NCBI GenBank assembly: GCA_023426375.1
Contig: JAFAAV010000130.1
Span: 1 to 13,375, forward strand
Length of the DNA stretch: 13,375 nucleotides
Origin: Actinomycetes bacterium
GTDB lineage: Bacteria; Actinomycetota; Actinomycetes; Actinomycetales; Micrococcaceae
Direction of reading: 5' to 3'
Below, in pieces: positions 1 to 5,847 of this stretch. Every line of letters begins with the position of its first letter. Positions within the stretch are counted from its first letter, which is position 1. The notes under the pieces were generated by a model, which saw only the letters and a program-made list of their open reading frames with translations, did no database searches and was not told where the DNA came from. The position numbers were made by a program, and so were the translations under genes.

Positions 1-305
1 AGCGCGGAGGGCAGCAACTTGTTGGAGATGTTGCCGATCATGAAGGCCTGGTACATCGAGGCCTGCCCGAGGATCGGGTAATAGGTCAGCGGTTCCACGA
101 TCCAGATCACCGCGAACGTTCCGGCAATCGCCAGGAAGGCGGTGAGAATCTTGGTCTGGTCCACTTCCAGGCCGCTGAAGAACACCAGGTAGGCCGGGCC
201 GGCGAGCGAAATCAGTAGGCCCACGATCATTGTGAGGCGACCCCAGCGGGCGGTGGTGCGGTCGAAAGTCTGGAGAGCGGCGTCGTGGCCGGTCACTGTA
301 GTCAT
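1..305 (-). CDS. Multi-spanning membrane protein, DUF5058 partner (partial, 3' end outside window)
   Basis: This is the N-terminal 101 residues of a membrane protein whose gene runs off the left edge. The ATG at 305 is preceded by AAAGGA at a good distance, so the start is well supported. The protein opens with a short hydrophilic segment (about residues 1-20). Two hydrophobic helices follow at about 22-42 and 52-72, then a conserved-looking stretch rich in Tyr, Pro and Gly (about 72-97). It lies 31 bases downstream of the DUF5058 gene on the same strand, so the two are very likely co-transcribed and may form a two-subunit permease. I do not recognise a substrate and give no symbol. The membrane location is clear from the sequence; the transport role is inferred only from topology and pairing. 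Confidence 0.75.
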   Translation of the reverse strand, partial: MTTVTGHDAALQTFDRTTARWGRLTMIVGLLISLAGPAYLVFFSGLEVDQTKILTAFLAIAGTFAVIWIVEPLTYYPILGQASMYQAFMIGNISNKLLPSA

Positions 306-336
306 GAGTTAGTCCTTTGAGATCTCAGAAACCGGT

Positions 337-1089
337 TCAGGCCGCGAACAGCCCGGAGGAGACAGCCACGTAGGTGAGCACCAGGGCCGTAAGGATGGCG
401 ATGCCCAGGGCCCATTCGCGTAGCCACTTGAGGTTGAGCTGCTTGGCCAGGAACAGGCACGCGCCCATCACGGCCGCCGAGGAGAAGAACGCGACCACGT
501 GATATCCGGACTTAGGCAGCTCGGCGAATCCGAGGGCGAAGAACGCGGCAAGCATGGCAGCACCGGGAACCACGATCATCACGGCCGGATTCACGCGGCG
601 CAGCTTGGCGTCACCGCGCTTGAGGATGGGCGTGAAAATCAAGGTGGCGAGCATCCACATGGCACCGCCCAGGCTCATGGCCATGAAGGCGACGGCGAAC
701 ACGCTCTGCGTGTAGGTGGGCCCGCCCAGCTCGGCCTCCATGGTGCCGGCGGCGATACTCGCTGCAGCAGTTTCGTAGGAGACGGAGCCGATCAGACCGA
801 TGCGCACCAGCACGGCGGGCGTGCCGAACACGGTGAGCAGCGCAACGGCCACGAGCACCACGGCAAGCGACGGGCCGATGGCGGACACCGCGCCGGTGCG
901 GAACGAGGTCTTGAGTTCGTCGGAGGTCATACCCACGGCGGGTGCGGCCTGCCGGACCGCGCGGACGTAAATCAGGGTTTGAACGATGATGACCGCGAAG
1001 ACACCCAGGGCGCAGATCCACAAGATGGGGGTGTTGGCTGCGGCCAGGATGTCCGTTGAACCGCTGTCGAAAGCAGTGGGGATGTGCAT
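337..1089 (-). CDS. DUF5058 family membrane protein
   Basis: The 250-residue protein is almost entirely hydrophobic, with about six predicted membrane segments near residues 21-42, 72-92, 129-155, 167-190, 194-216 and 223-247. Length and overall pattern match what I know of the DUF5058 family, which has no established function. A loop at about 100-128 holds a Gly/Ala-rich stretch with an acidic MEAELGG motif, the kind of polar loop that could line a transport path. The ATG at 1089 has GGAG about five bases upstream. The gene is first in a two-gene minus-strand unit with the truncated membrane protein at 1-305. A CRP-like inverted repeat lies about 50 bases upstream of the start (1139-1154), so catabolite-type control is plausible. 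A solute-transport function is inference from the architecture. Confidence 0.8.
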   Translation of the reverse strand: MHIPTAFDSGSTDILAAANTPILWICALGVFAVIIVQTLIYVRAVRQAAPAVGMTSDELKTSFRTGAVSAIGPSLAVVLVAVALLTVFGTPAVLVRIGLIGSVSYETAAASIAAGTMEAELGGPTYTQSVFAVAFMAMSLGGAMWMLATLIFTPILKRGDAKLRRVNPAVMIVVPGAAMLAAFFALGFAELPKSGYHVVAFFSSAAVMGACLFLAKQLNLKWLREWALGIAILTALVLTYVAVSSGLFAA

Positions 1090-1138
1090 GGGGACTCCGA
1101 AGATCGGGCAAGTTGAACGCCCCCATCAAAACACAAGG

Positions 1139-1154
1139 CGTGACCCGTGTCACG
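1139..1154. promoter_or_regulatory. CRP/GlxR-like operator upstream of the DUF5058 gene
   Basis: The sequence CGTGACCCGTGTCACG is a perfect inverted repeat with 6-base arms around a 4-base centre. It contains the core GTGA-N6-TCAC that defines binding sites of CRP-family cAMP receptor proteins (consensus TGTGA-N6-TCACA; GlxR in corynebacteria). The centre lies about 57 bases before the ATG at 1089, a normal distance for a promoter-proximal site. The symmetry is seen directly; the identity of the regulator is inferred. Confidence 0.5.
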
Positions 1155-1181
1155 AAGAATCTCATGTTTTCGTTCTACGGG

Positions 1182-1204
1182 CCACGCCTTGCGTGGAGTT
1201 TTTT
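1182..1204 (+). terminator. Hairpin with T-run, oriented opposite to both flanking genes
   Basis: CCACGC-CTT-GCGTGG (1182-1196) is a perfect 6-bp stem with a 3-base loop. On the plus strand it is followed by AG and six T residues (1199-1204), which is the classic intrinsic terminator form. Both flanking genes are on the minus strand, where the hairpin is preceded by A residues and followed by CCCGTAG with no T-run. It may still act as a tail-less terminator for the DUF808 gene, or it may end an antisense transcript. Confidence 0.4.
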
Positions 1205-1228
1205 ACATGACCGCAGTGTTTTACGTGA

Positions 1229-2314
1229 TCAATCGTTCACGGGCCGGTCCCCGCCCGAATCCGCACGATAGGCGCGCGAGCCGGCGCCAGCGGCGTCGTC
1301 GTTGGTCGTGCCGACCTTGGGTGCGTCCTCAGTGTGCGCATCCACGTGCTTGTCGGAACCCTCGTGGCTGTCCGCGTGGCCGTGGCCCTTCTTGCCGAAG
1401 GGCAGCAGGTGCATGATCACCACGATGATGGCGCCCCAGATGAGGCCCAACAGGAGCGAGAAGAACGTCTCGATCAGCCACGCGAGCGCACCGCCGATGC
1501 CCGCGACGTGGTGGGCCGGCTCCGCCAGGTGGTGGACCCACTCGTAGGGGGCGGTGAGGCCCAGCTCGTCCATGCCCACCAAGATGATGTGGCCGCCCAC
1601 CCACAGCATGGCGAAGACGCCCACAATGGAAATCACCTTGAGCACAATGGGCATGGCCTTGACCAGCGCCATGCCGAATTTCTGCGCACCTTGGGATTCG
1701 CGCTCGGCCATGGACAGGCCGATGTCGTCCATCTTCACGATCAGCGCGACAAAGCCGTACACGGCCACGGTGATGCCGATGGCCACGACAATCAGGATCG
1801 CGGCGCGCGCCCAGATGCTTTCGGCGGCGACCTCGTTGAGGGCGATCACCATGATCTCCGCGCTGAGGATGAAGTCCGTGCGGATCGCGCCGGACGTGAC
1901 TTCCTTCTCCGCTTCTTTACCGCGCTTGACCGCCGGTTCATCCGGGGCGTGGTCCTTCTTGGAGAAGTGCTCGTAAACCTTTTCCGCGCCCTCGAAGCAC
2001 AGGTACGTGCCGCCGAGCATCAGCAGCGGCGTGAGCAGGAACGGCGCGAACTGGCTCAACAGCAGCAACGCCGGAAGGATGAAGAGTAGTTTGTTGCGCA
2101 GCGAACCCTTGGTGATCGTCCAGATGATCGGGAGTTCCCGCTTGGGATCCACGCCGTGCACGTAGCGCGGGGTCACCGCGGCATCGTCCACGACGACGCC
2201 CGCGGCCTTCGCGCTCGCGCGACCGGCCGCCGCAGCCACGTCGTCAACGCTTGCCGCCGACAACTTCACGAGAGCGGCAATATCATCCAGTAATGCGGCC
2301 AACCCAACAGCCAT
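1229..2314 (-). CDS. DUF808 family inner membrane protein (YedI-like) with His-rich C-terminal tail
   Basis: This 361-residue protein matches the DUF808/YedI family. The N-terminus begins with a LAALLDDIAAL segment, followed by ELPIIWTITKGSLRNKL (about residues 60-76) and LTPLLMLGGTYLCFEGAEKV (about 94-113), all family hallmarks. Several membrane helices follow at about 77-107, 147-165, 170-194, 219-248 and 273-303. After the last helix comes a hydrophilic tail of some 55 residues. It carries a histidine-rich stretch with His at 311, 313, 317, 323 and 327, interleaved with Asp and Glu, which could bind metal ions or simply be disordered. The ATG at 2314 has GAGGAA about six bases upstream. 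The family's function is unknown to me. The methyltransferase gene ends 55 bases upstream on the same strand. Confidence 0.88.
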   Translation of the reverse strand: MAVGLAALLDDIAALVKLSAASVDDVAAAAGRASAKAAGVVVDDAAVTPRYVHGVDPKRELPIIWTITKGSLRNKLLFILPALLLLSQFAPFLLTPLLMLGGTYLCFEGAEKVYEHFSKKDHAPDEPAVKRGKEAEKEVTSGAIRTDFILSAEIMVIALNEVAAESIWARAAILIVVAIGITVAVYGFVALIVKMDDIGLSMAERESQGAQKFGMALVKAMPIVLKVISIVGVFAMLWVGGHIILVGMDELGLTAPYEWVHHLAEPAHHVAGIGGALAWLIETFFSLLLGLIWGAIIVVIMHLLPFGKKGHGHADSHEGSDKHVDAHTEDAPKVGTTNDDAAGAGSRAYRADSGGDRPVND

Positions 2315-2356
2315 GACCGTTCCTCAATTCGGTGGGAAGCAATGTGTCTGGAGTAA

Positions 2357-2388
2357 GGGTAAGGCCAGATCAGCCCGCCCGCTTACCC
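2357..2388 (-). terminator. Possible weak hairpin at the 3' end of the methyltransferase gene
   Basis: GGGTAAG (2357-2363) and CTTACCC (2382-2388) form a perfect 7-bp stem around an 18-base, GC-rich interior. The hairpin spans the methyltransferase stop codon. Read on the minus strand it is followed only by TTACTCC, so it lacks a convincing T-run. It could attenuate read-through into the DUF808 gene. Confidence 0.25.
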
Positions 2389-2981
2389 AACACCGCCACC
2401 AAGAACCCGCTGTCCTCGCCGAACGGGCGCAGGTCCCAGGTCGACAACCGGAGCTGCGGCTCGAGACCGGCCGCGGCGGCGTCGTTGAAGAATTCTTGGA
2501 ACGGATAGCCGCGGCCCGCACCAAAGCCGATCACCGCACGGCCCTCCTCTGCTAAGTGGGATGCGAAGCGTCGCAGCACCTCGACTCGCGTGCTCGGGGC
2601 GAGGAACGTCATCACGTTGCCCGCGCAGAGGATCGCGTCCAGGGGTTCGGTAATACCGTGTGCCGGAAGGTCCATTTCCGCGAGGTCGGAAACCACGTAG
2701 TCGGGGCCGGGGTAGTCCTCGCGCGCGGCCTCGATCAGGGCCGGGTCCACGTCCACGCCGACGACGCCGTGCCCCACCGCATGGAGGTACCCCGCGTTGC
2801 GTCCGGGGCCGCAACCGGCATCCAGAACCCGGGAGCCGCGGTCCACCATGGCGTCGATCAACCGGGCCTCGCCCACGATGTCGTCACCGGCGGCGGCCAT
2901 TTGCCGGAACCGCTCGATGTACCACTGTGAGTGCTCGGGGTTGGCCTCGACCTGTTTCATCCACTGACTCTGTTCCACCAC
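2370..2981 (-). CDS. Class I SAM-dependent methyltransferase
   Basis: The product has about 203 residues. The SAM-binding motif I VLDAGCGPGRNAGYL lies at about residues 52-66. An acidic motif II region VVGVDVDP (about 73-80) and a motif III/IV region LDAILCAGNVMTFL (about 114-127) complete a Rossmann-type methyltransferase fold. The substrate cannot be read from the sequence. The N-terminus includes a conserved-looking NPEHSQWYIERF segment (about 14-25). I prefer the GTG at 2981 (or the adjacent GTG at 2978) over the ATG at 2960, because the residues before that ATG look like part of the family N-terminus and no ribosome binding site precedes it. There is no clear Shine-Dalgarno at 2981 either. 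A TACGCT hexamer at 2993-2988 lies exactly six bases before it, which would fit a leaderless transcript. The open frame continues upstream to 3737, but that part is composition noise. Confidence 0.82.
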   Translation of the reverse strand: MVEQSQWMKQVEANPEHSQWYIERFRQMAAAGDDIVGEARLIDAMVDRGSRVLDAGCGPGRNAGYLHAVGHGVVGVDVDPALIEAAREDYPGPDYVVSDLAEMDLPAHGITEPLDAILCAGNVMTFLAPSTRVEVLRRFASHLAEEGRAVIGFGAGRGYPFQEFFNDAAAAGLEPQLRLSTWDLRPFGEDSGFLVAVLGKRAG

Positions 2982-3089
2982 ACGGCCAGCGTACCGATCG
3001 GGAGGGTCCGCTGATGCATCGCCTTCCGTGGGGGGTCGGCACACTCCCGGTAGGCTCGGAGCAGCCAATCCGCCCGTAGAAAGTTCCCC

Positions 3090-3839
3090 ATGCTCATCCT
3101 CACCGCCGCTCTTGTTGCCGTCCTGGTCGGCAGCATCCTGCAACGGGTCTCGGGTACCGGCGTGGGGCTGGTCGTGGCTCCGGTGTTGTCGCTGCTGATG
3201 GGCCCGGCCACGGGCGTGCTGGTGACCAACGCGGCCACGGTGTGCTCGGGTTTCATGATCACGCTGTCCGTTCGCCGAATGGTGGAGTGGAAGCACGCAG
3301 CAATCTTGATCGCCGCAGCCCTGCCCGGTGTCATCGTCGGGGCGCTCGTGGTCAGTTGGGTCTCTGCCGAGTGGCTTCAGATCGGTGTGGGCGCAGTGGT
3401 GCTCCTGGCGTTGGCCATCACCAAGTTCTCCCGCAGTACCGGTGACGTGAAACAGCGGAAAGCCGTTGTCCCGGCCGGTCTGATCGGCGGGTTCTTCAAC
3501 TCCACGGCGGGCGTGGCCGCGCCAGCCATGGTCGTGTACTCGCGCATCACCAACTGGGACCAACTGCGATTTGCCGCCACCATGCAACCGGTCTTCATGT
3601 CCCTGGGTGCTTTGTCCGTTGGATCCAAGGTGCTCGCGGGCGTGCCCTTCGTGCTGCCCGTGCCGGTATGGATGGCCGTGGGCTCGCTCATTCTCACGAT
3701 CTTCGTGGGCATCCGCATCGGTACGTGGCTCTCGCATCGGATGGACAAGGCCGCGGCTTCGAAACTGGCCATGACGCTGGCGGCGGTGGGCGGCGTCGTC
3801 GTCATGGTGCGAGGCGCGCTGACCTTAATCCTGGCCTGA
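3090..3839 (+). CDS. TauE/SafE family permease
   Basis: The 249-residue integral membrane protein has the internal two-fold repeat of the TauE/SafE family. The first half carries QRVSGTGVGLVVAPVLSLL (about residues 18-36) and the second half GGFFNSTAGVAAPAMVVYS (about 133-151), each followed by helices. Seven to eight membrane segments are likely. Members export or import small anions such as sulfite, sulfoacetate or other organosulfur compounds and carboxylates; the substrate here is unknown. The start is the ATG at 3090, preceded by only a weak purine stretch. The gene is transcribed away from the methyltransferase, with about 108 bases of shared upstream DNA. It converges on the MFS transporter gene, with a strong hairpin between them, so it appears to be a single-gene unit. 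Confidence 0.85.
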   Translation: MLILTAALVAVLVGSILQRVSGTGVGLVVAPVLSLLMGPATGVLVTNAATVCSGFMITLSVRRMVEWKHAAILIAAALPGVIVGALVVSWVSAEWLQIGVGAVVLLALAITKFSRSTGDVKQRKAVVPAGLIGGFFNSTAGVAAPAMVVYSRITNWDQLRFAATMQPVFMSLGALSVGSKVLAGVPFVLPVPVWMAVGSLILTIFVGIRIGTWLSHRMDKAAASKLAMTLAAVGGVVVMVRGALTLILA

Positions 3840-3847
3840 CGGTTTAA

Positions 3848-3893
3848 GGTTCCCTATTACCGAATTCCAGGTGGAAATCGGGGATAGGGAACC
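3848..3893. terminator. Long bidirectional hairpin between convergent genes
   Basis: GGTTCCCTAT (3848-3857) pairs perfectly with ATAGGGAACC (3884-3893). Inside it, CCGAATTCC (3860-3868) pairs with GGAAATCGG (3873-3881) with one A-A mismatch, closing a 4-base loop. The whole forms a near-continuous stem of about 21 bp. It lies just after the TauE/SafE stop (3839) and just before the MFS stop (3907), the expected place for a shared terminator. Neither side has a T-run, so it would be of the tail-less type often seen in actinobacteria. Confidence 0.7.
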
Positions 3894-3906
3894 ACACATC
3901 GCCCCG

Positions 3907-5115
3907 CTACCGCCGGGCCGGCAGCTCGCGCACCTCGTGCCGCTTGCCGTAGGCCATGATGCCCAGGCAGACGACGGCGATCACCGCGCCCGAAAGGAAC
4001 AGCCACGGGTAGGTGGTGACCTCGGAGATCACGGCGAGGACCATGGGCACGAAGAAGCCGATGTAGGTCAGGGAGTAGAACACGGCGGTGAGCCCAGCCA
4101 GGTCGTCAACGCGCGCAATGCGCTGGACCTCCTGCAGGCCGGAGACTAGTACCAGGCCGTAGCCGCAGCCCAAGATGGCCGCGGAAATCAGCACGACCGG
4201 CAGGGACAAAGTAGCCGACGCGAAGACGGCGCTGAGCATGCCGATGACCACGGCGATCATGCCGACCACCAGGGAACGGATGGAGCCGTCGCGGTCCAGT
4301 CGCTTGCCCAGTGGCTGGATGAAGAAACCGAAGGTCAGGCAGACCAGGCACAACAGGCCCGAGAAGGCGATGCCGTAGTCCGGCCCCACCACTTCCGCCA
4401 TGAGTGCCGGGAGGATCGCGTAGCCAGAGGCCGCGCAGCCAAAGACCCACGGGGCAGACGGTGCCACCACGAACCAGAAGCGATGCTGCTTGGCCGCGGG
4501 GATTTTCAAGTCGGACCACAGGGAACCGATGTGGCGACCGGTCGTCCGCGTCTCCGGCGCACCAGCCACCAGGAACACCGTGGGGATGCAGATCAAAATG
4601 TTGATCAGATAGGGCAGCACCGTTTGCAACGGAGCGAACTGGGCCAGCGTGGCAGCCACTGCGGCACCCAGGGCAAAGCCCGCGGTCAAGGACAGAGACG
4701 CTCGGCGCGCGCCGGACACATTCTCCGGCTCAGGTTCGTACGGACGCCCGGAGAGTTCCTTGACCCAGGAGGTGCCCACCGCCATGCCCAATCCGAGAGC
4801 CACACCGGACAGAACCCGACCGATGAACAGCACCGTGAGGCTGCCCGAGCCCAGGGCCAACAGCCCGCTGCCCAGCATCGCGATGATGGGGGCGGGAATC
4901 ATCAGTGCCCTGCGGCCATGCCGGTCCGAGAGCGGTCCACCGATCAGCAGCGCCGGAACGATACCCAGCACGTATGCCGCCAGGAGCATGTCCACGGCAA
5001 CCTGATCGAAACCCTCCACGTGGCGGTACATCACCAGCAGCGGCGTGAATTCGTTACCGCCCCAGGCCACCGCGAATAAACCGGCGGCCACCCGTGTCCA
5101 GGGTTTGATCCTCAT
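3907..5115 (-). CDS. MFS transporter, substrate unknown
   Basis: The 402-residue protein has the layout of a 12-helix major facilitator. The loop 2-3 signature GGPLSDRHGRR is at about residues 59-69. GRVLSGVALGLGMAVG, typical of helix 4, is at about 99-114. A hydrophilic central loop of about 120-140 contains a PYEPEPENVSGARR stretch, and a second six-helix half follows. The ATG at 5115 overlaps the GntR stop by four bases (ATGA), so translation is coupled and the transporter is almost certainly controlled together with that regulator. FCD-type GntR proteins commonly respond to organic acids, sugar acids or amino acids, so a small acid as substrate is a fair inference. Nothing in the sequence fixes import or export. 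It lies next to, but on the opposite strand from, the hexuronate genes. Confidence 0.88.
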   Translation of the reverse strand: MRIKPWTRVAAGLFAVAWGGNEFTPLLVMYRHVEGFDQVAVDMLLAAYVLGIVPALLIGGPLSDRHGRRALMIPAPIIAMLGSGLLALGSGSLTVLFIGRVLSGVALGLGMAVGTSWVKELSGRPYEPEPENVSGARRASLSLTAGFALGAAVAATLAQFAPLQTVLPYLINILICIPTVFLVAGAPETRTTGRHIGSLWSDLKIPAAKQHRFWFVVAPSAPWVFGCAASGYAILPALMAEVVGPDYGIAFSGLLCLVCLTFGFFIQPLGKRLDRDGSIRSLVVGMIAVVIGMLSAVFASATLSLPVVLISAAILGCGYGLVLVSGLQEVQRIARVDDLAGLTAVFYSLTYIGFFVPMVLAVISEVTTYPWLFLSGAVIAVVCLGIMAYGKRHEVRELPARR

Positions 5116-5723
5116 TCAACAATTCCTTCGTAGACGTGACGCAGGTGATCCGACAGCAGCTCTCGCACTCGCTCCGCGTCACCGTTTTCAACGGCGCGGA
5201 CGATCTCGCGGTGCTGATCCAAAATCTCGGAGGCTTTTTCATCCACGGTCCGGACGGCCGTGGCAATCAAGCGCATCTGCCGGTCGCGCAGCCCCGAGTA
5301 GAAGGAGCTGAGCAGCGAATTGCCAGCGGCCTCAACGATCGCCGTGTGGAATGCGGCATCCAACTCGGTGAACCGTTCCGTGCCGACTGCCTTGGATTGC
5401 TGCTCGAGTAGCTCGTTCAAGGTGGCGGGCAACGTTGAGTCCCGCAGCGCCGCGGCCACGCAACCACATTCGACGACCCGGCGGGCTTCGATCACTTCCC
5501 CCGCCTCGGACGGACCCACCGGTACGACCAGGGCACCCCGCTTGGGGTAGAGCCGCATGAGACCTTCGGCCTGCAGCCGCAGGAATGCTTCCCGGACGGG
5601 GGTGCGCGAGACGCCCAGTTCTTCCGCGACGATTCCCTCGGAGAGCAACTCCCCGTCCAGCTCGCCGGACAGGATCCGCGCTTTCGCGTGCGTGTACGCA
5701 CGTTCTGCTGCGTTGCTTGGCAC
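5112..5723 (-). CDS. GntR family transcriptional regulator, FCD (FadR/UxuR-type) subfamily
   Basis: The 203-residue protein has an N-terminal winged helix-turn-helix (about residues 8-70, with the recognition helix region ELGVSRTPVREAFLRLQAEGL at about 35-55) and a C-terminal all-helical FCD effector domain. The FCD metal-site residues are visible: Asp122 and His126 in LDAAFHTAIVEAAGN, His171 in LDQHREIV, and His193 in LSDHLRHV. These usually hold a metal that contacts a carboxylate ligand. The start is a GTG at 5723, with GGGGAG four bases upstream. The gene overlaps the MFS gene by four bases and diverges from the LacI gene across 124 bases. It probably controls its own operon; regulation of the hexuronate genes is possible because uronate regulators UxuR and ExuR belong to this subfamily, but that is inference. 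Confidence 0.9.
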   Translation of the reverse strand: MPSNAAERAYTHAKARILSGELDGELLSEGIVAEELGVSRTPVREAFLRLQAEGLMRLYPKRGALVVPVGPSEAGEVIEARRVVECGCVAAALRDSTLPATLNELLEQQSKAVGTERFTELDAAFHTAIVEAAGNSLLSSFYSGLRDRQMRLIATAVRTVDEKASEILDQHREIVRAVENGDAERVRELLSDHLRHVYEGIVE

Positions 5724-5744
5724 AGTTCTCCCCGGTCATCGGCG

Positions 5745-5768
5745 CTTAGATACAAGATGCATGCTAAG
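5745..5768. promoter_or_regulatory. Inverted repeat in the GntR-LacI intergenic region, candidate operator
   Basis: CTTAG (5745-5749) and CTAAG (5764-5768) form an inverted repeat with a 14-base centre that includes the palindromic ATGCAT/GCATGC. It lies 22-45 bases upstream of the GntR start codon, where an autoregulatory GntR site would be expected. Symmetry is visible; the regulator assignment is a guess. Confidence 0.3.
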
Positions 5769-5772
5769 TGCC

Positions 5773-5788
5773 AGTGACCGTGATCACC
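5773..5788. promoter_or_regulatory. CRP-like operator in the divergent GntR-LacI region
   Basis: AGTGACCGTGATCACC contains the CRP core GTGA-N6-TCAC (5774-5787), the same core as the site at 1139-1154. It is centred about 67 bases upstream of the LacI ATG, which is also the predicted transcription start. It overlaps the likely promoter region of the GntR gene. A nested palindrome GTGATCAC (5780-5787) is also present. Binding by a CRP-family protein is inferred from the core match. Confidence 0.5.
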
Positions 5789-5811
5789 AACTGGGCGGCC
5801 CGGCCAGTCCT

Positions 5812-5847
5812 TTGACACTCCCGCGGCAACTCATAAGAATCGAGGAT
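5812..5847 (+). promoter_or_regulatory. Promoter of the LacI gene, probably giving a leaderless mRNA
   Basis: A perfect TTGACA -35 box (5812-5817) is followed after 17 bases by AAGAAT (5835-5840), a 4/6 match to the -10 consensus. Seven bases then separate it from the ATG at 5848, so the expected transcription start falls on or next to the start codon. This fits the poor ribosome binding site: GAGG is only two bases from the ATG. Confidence 0.6.

Noticed and set aside
1224..1241. CGTGA-N8-TCACG as a third CRP site
   Set aside because: The spacing is eight rather than six bases and it overlaps the 3' end of the DUF808 coding region, so it does not fit the CRP consensus.
2982..3737. N-terminal extension of the methyltransferase to 3737 on the minus strand
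   Set aside because: It runs antisense through the TauE/SafE permease gene, and its translation is His/Gly/Asp-rich noise. The family N-terminus begins near 2981.
5557..5847. N-terminal extension of the LacI regulator back into the GntR gene
   Set aside because: The extension overlaps the divergent GntR coding region and promoter, and LacI proteins begin close to the helix-turn-helix. The ATG at 5848 gives the normal length.
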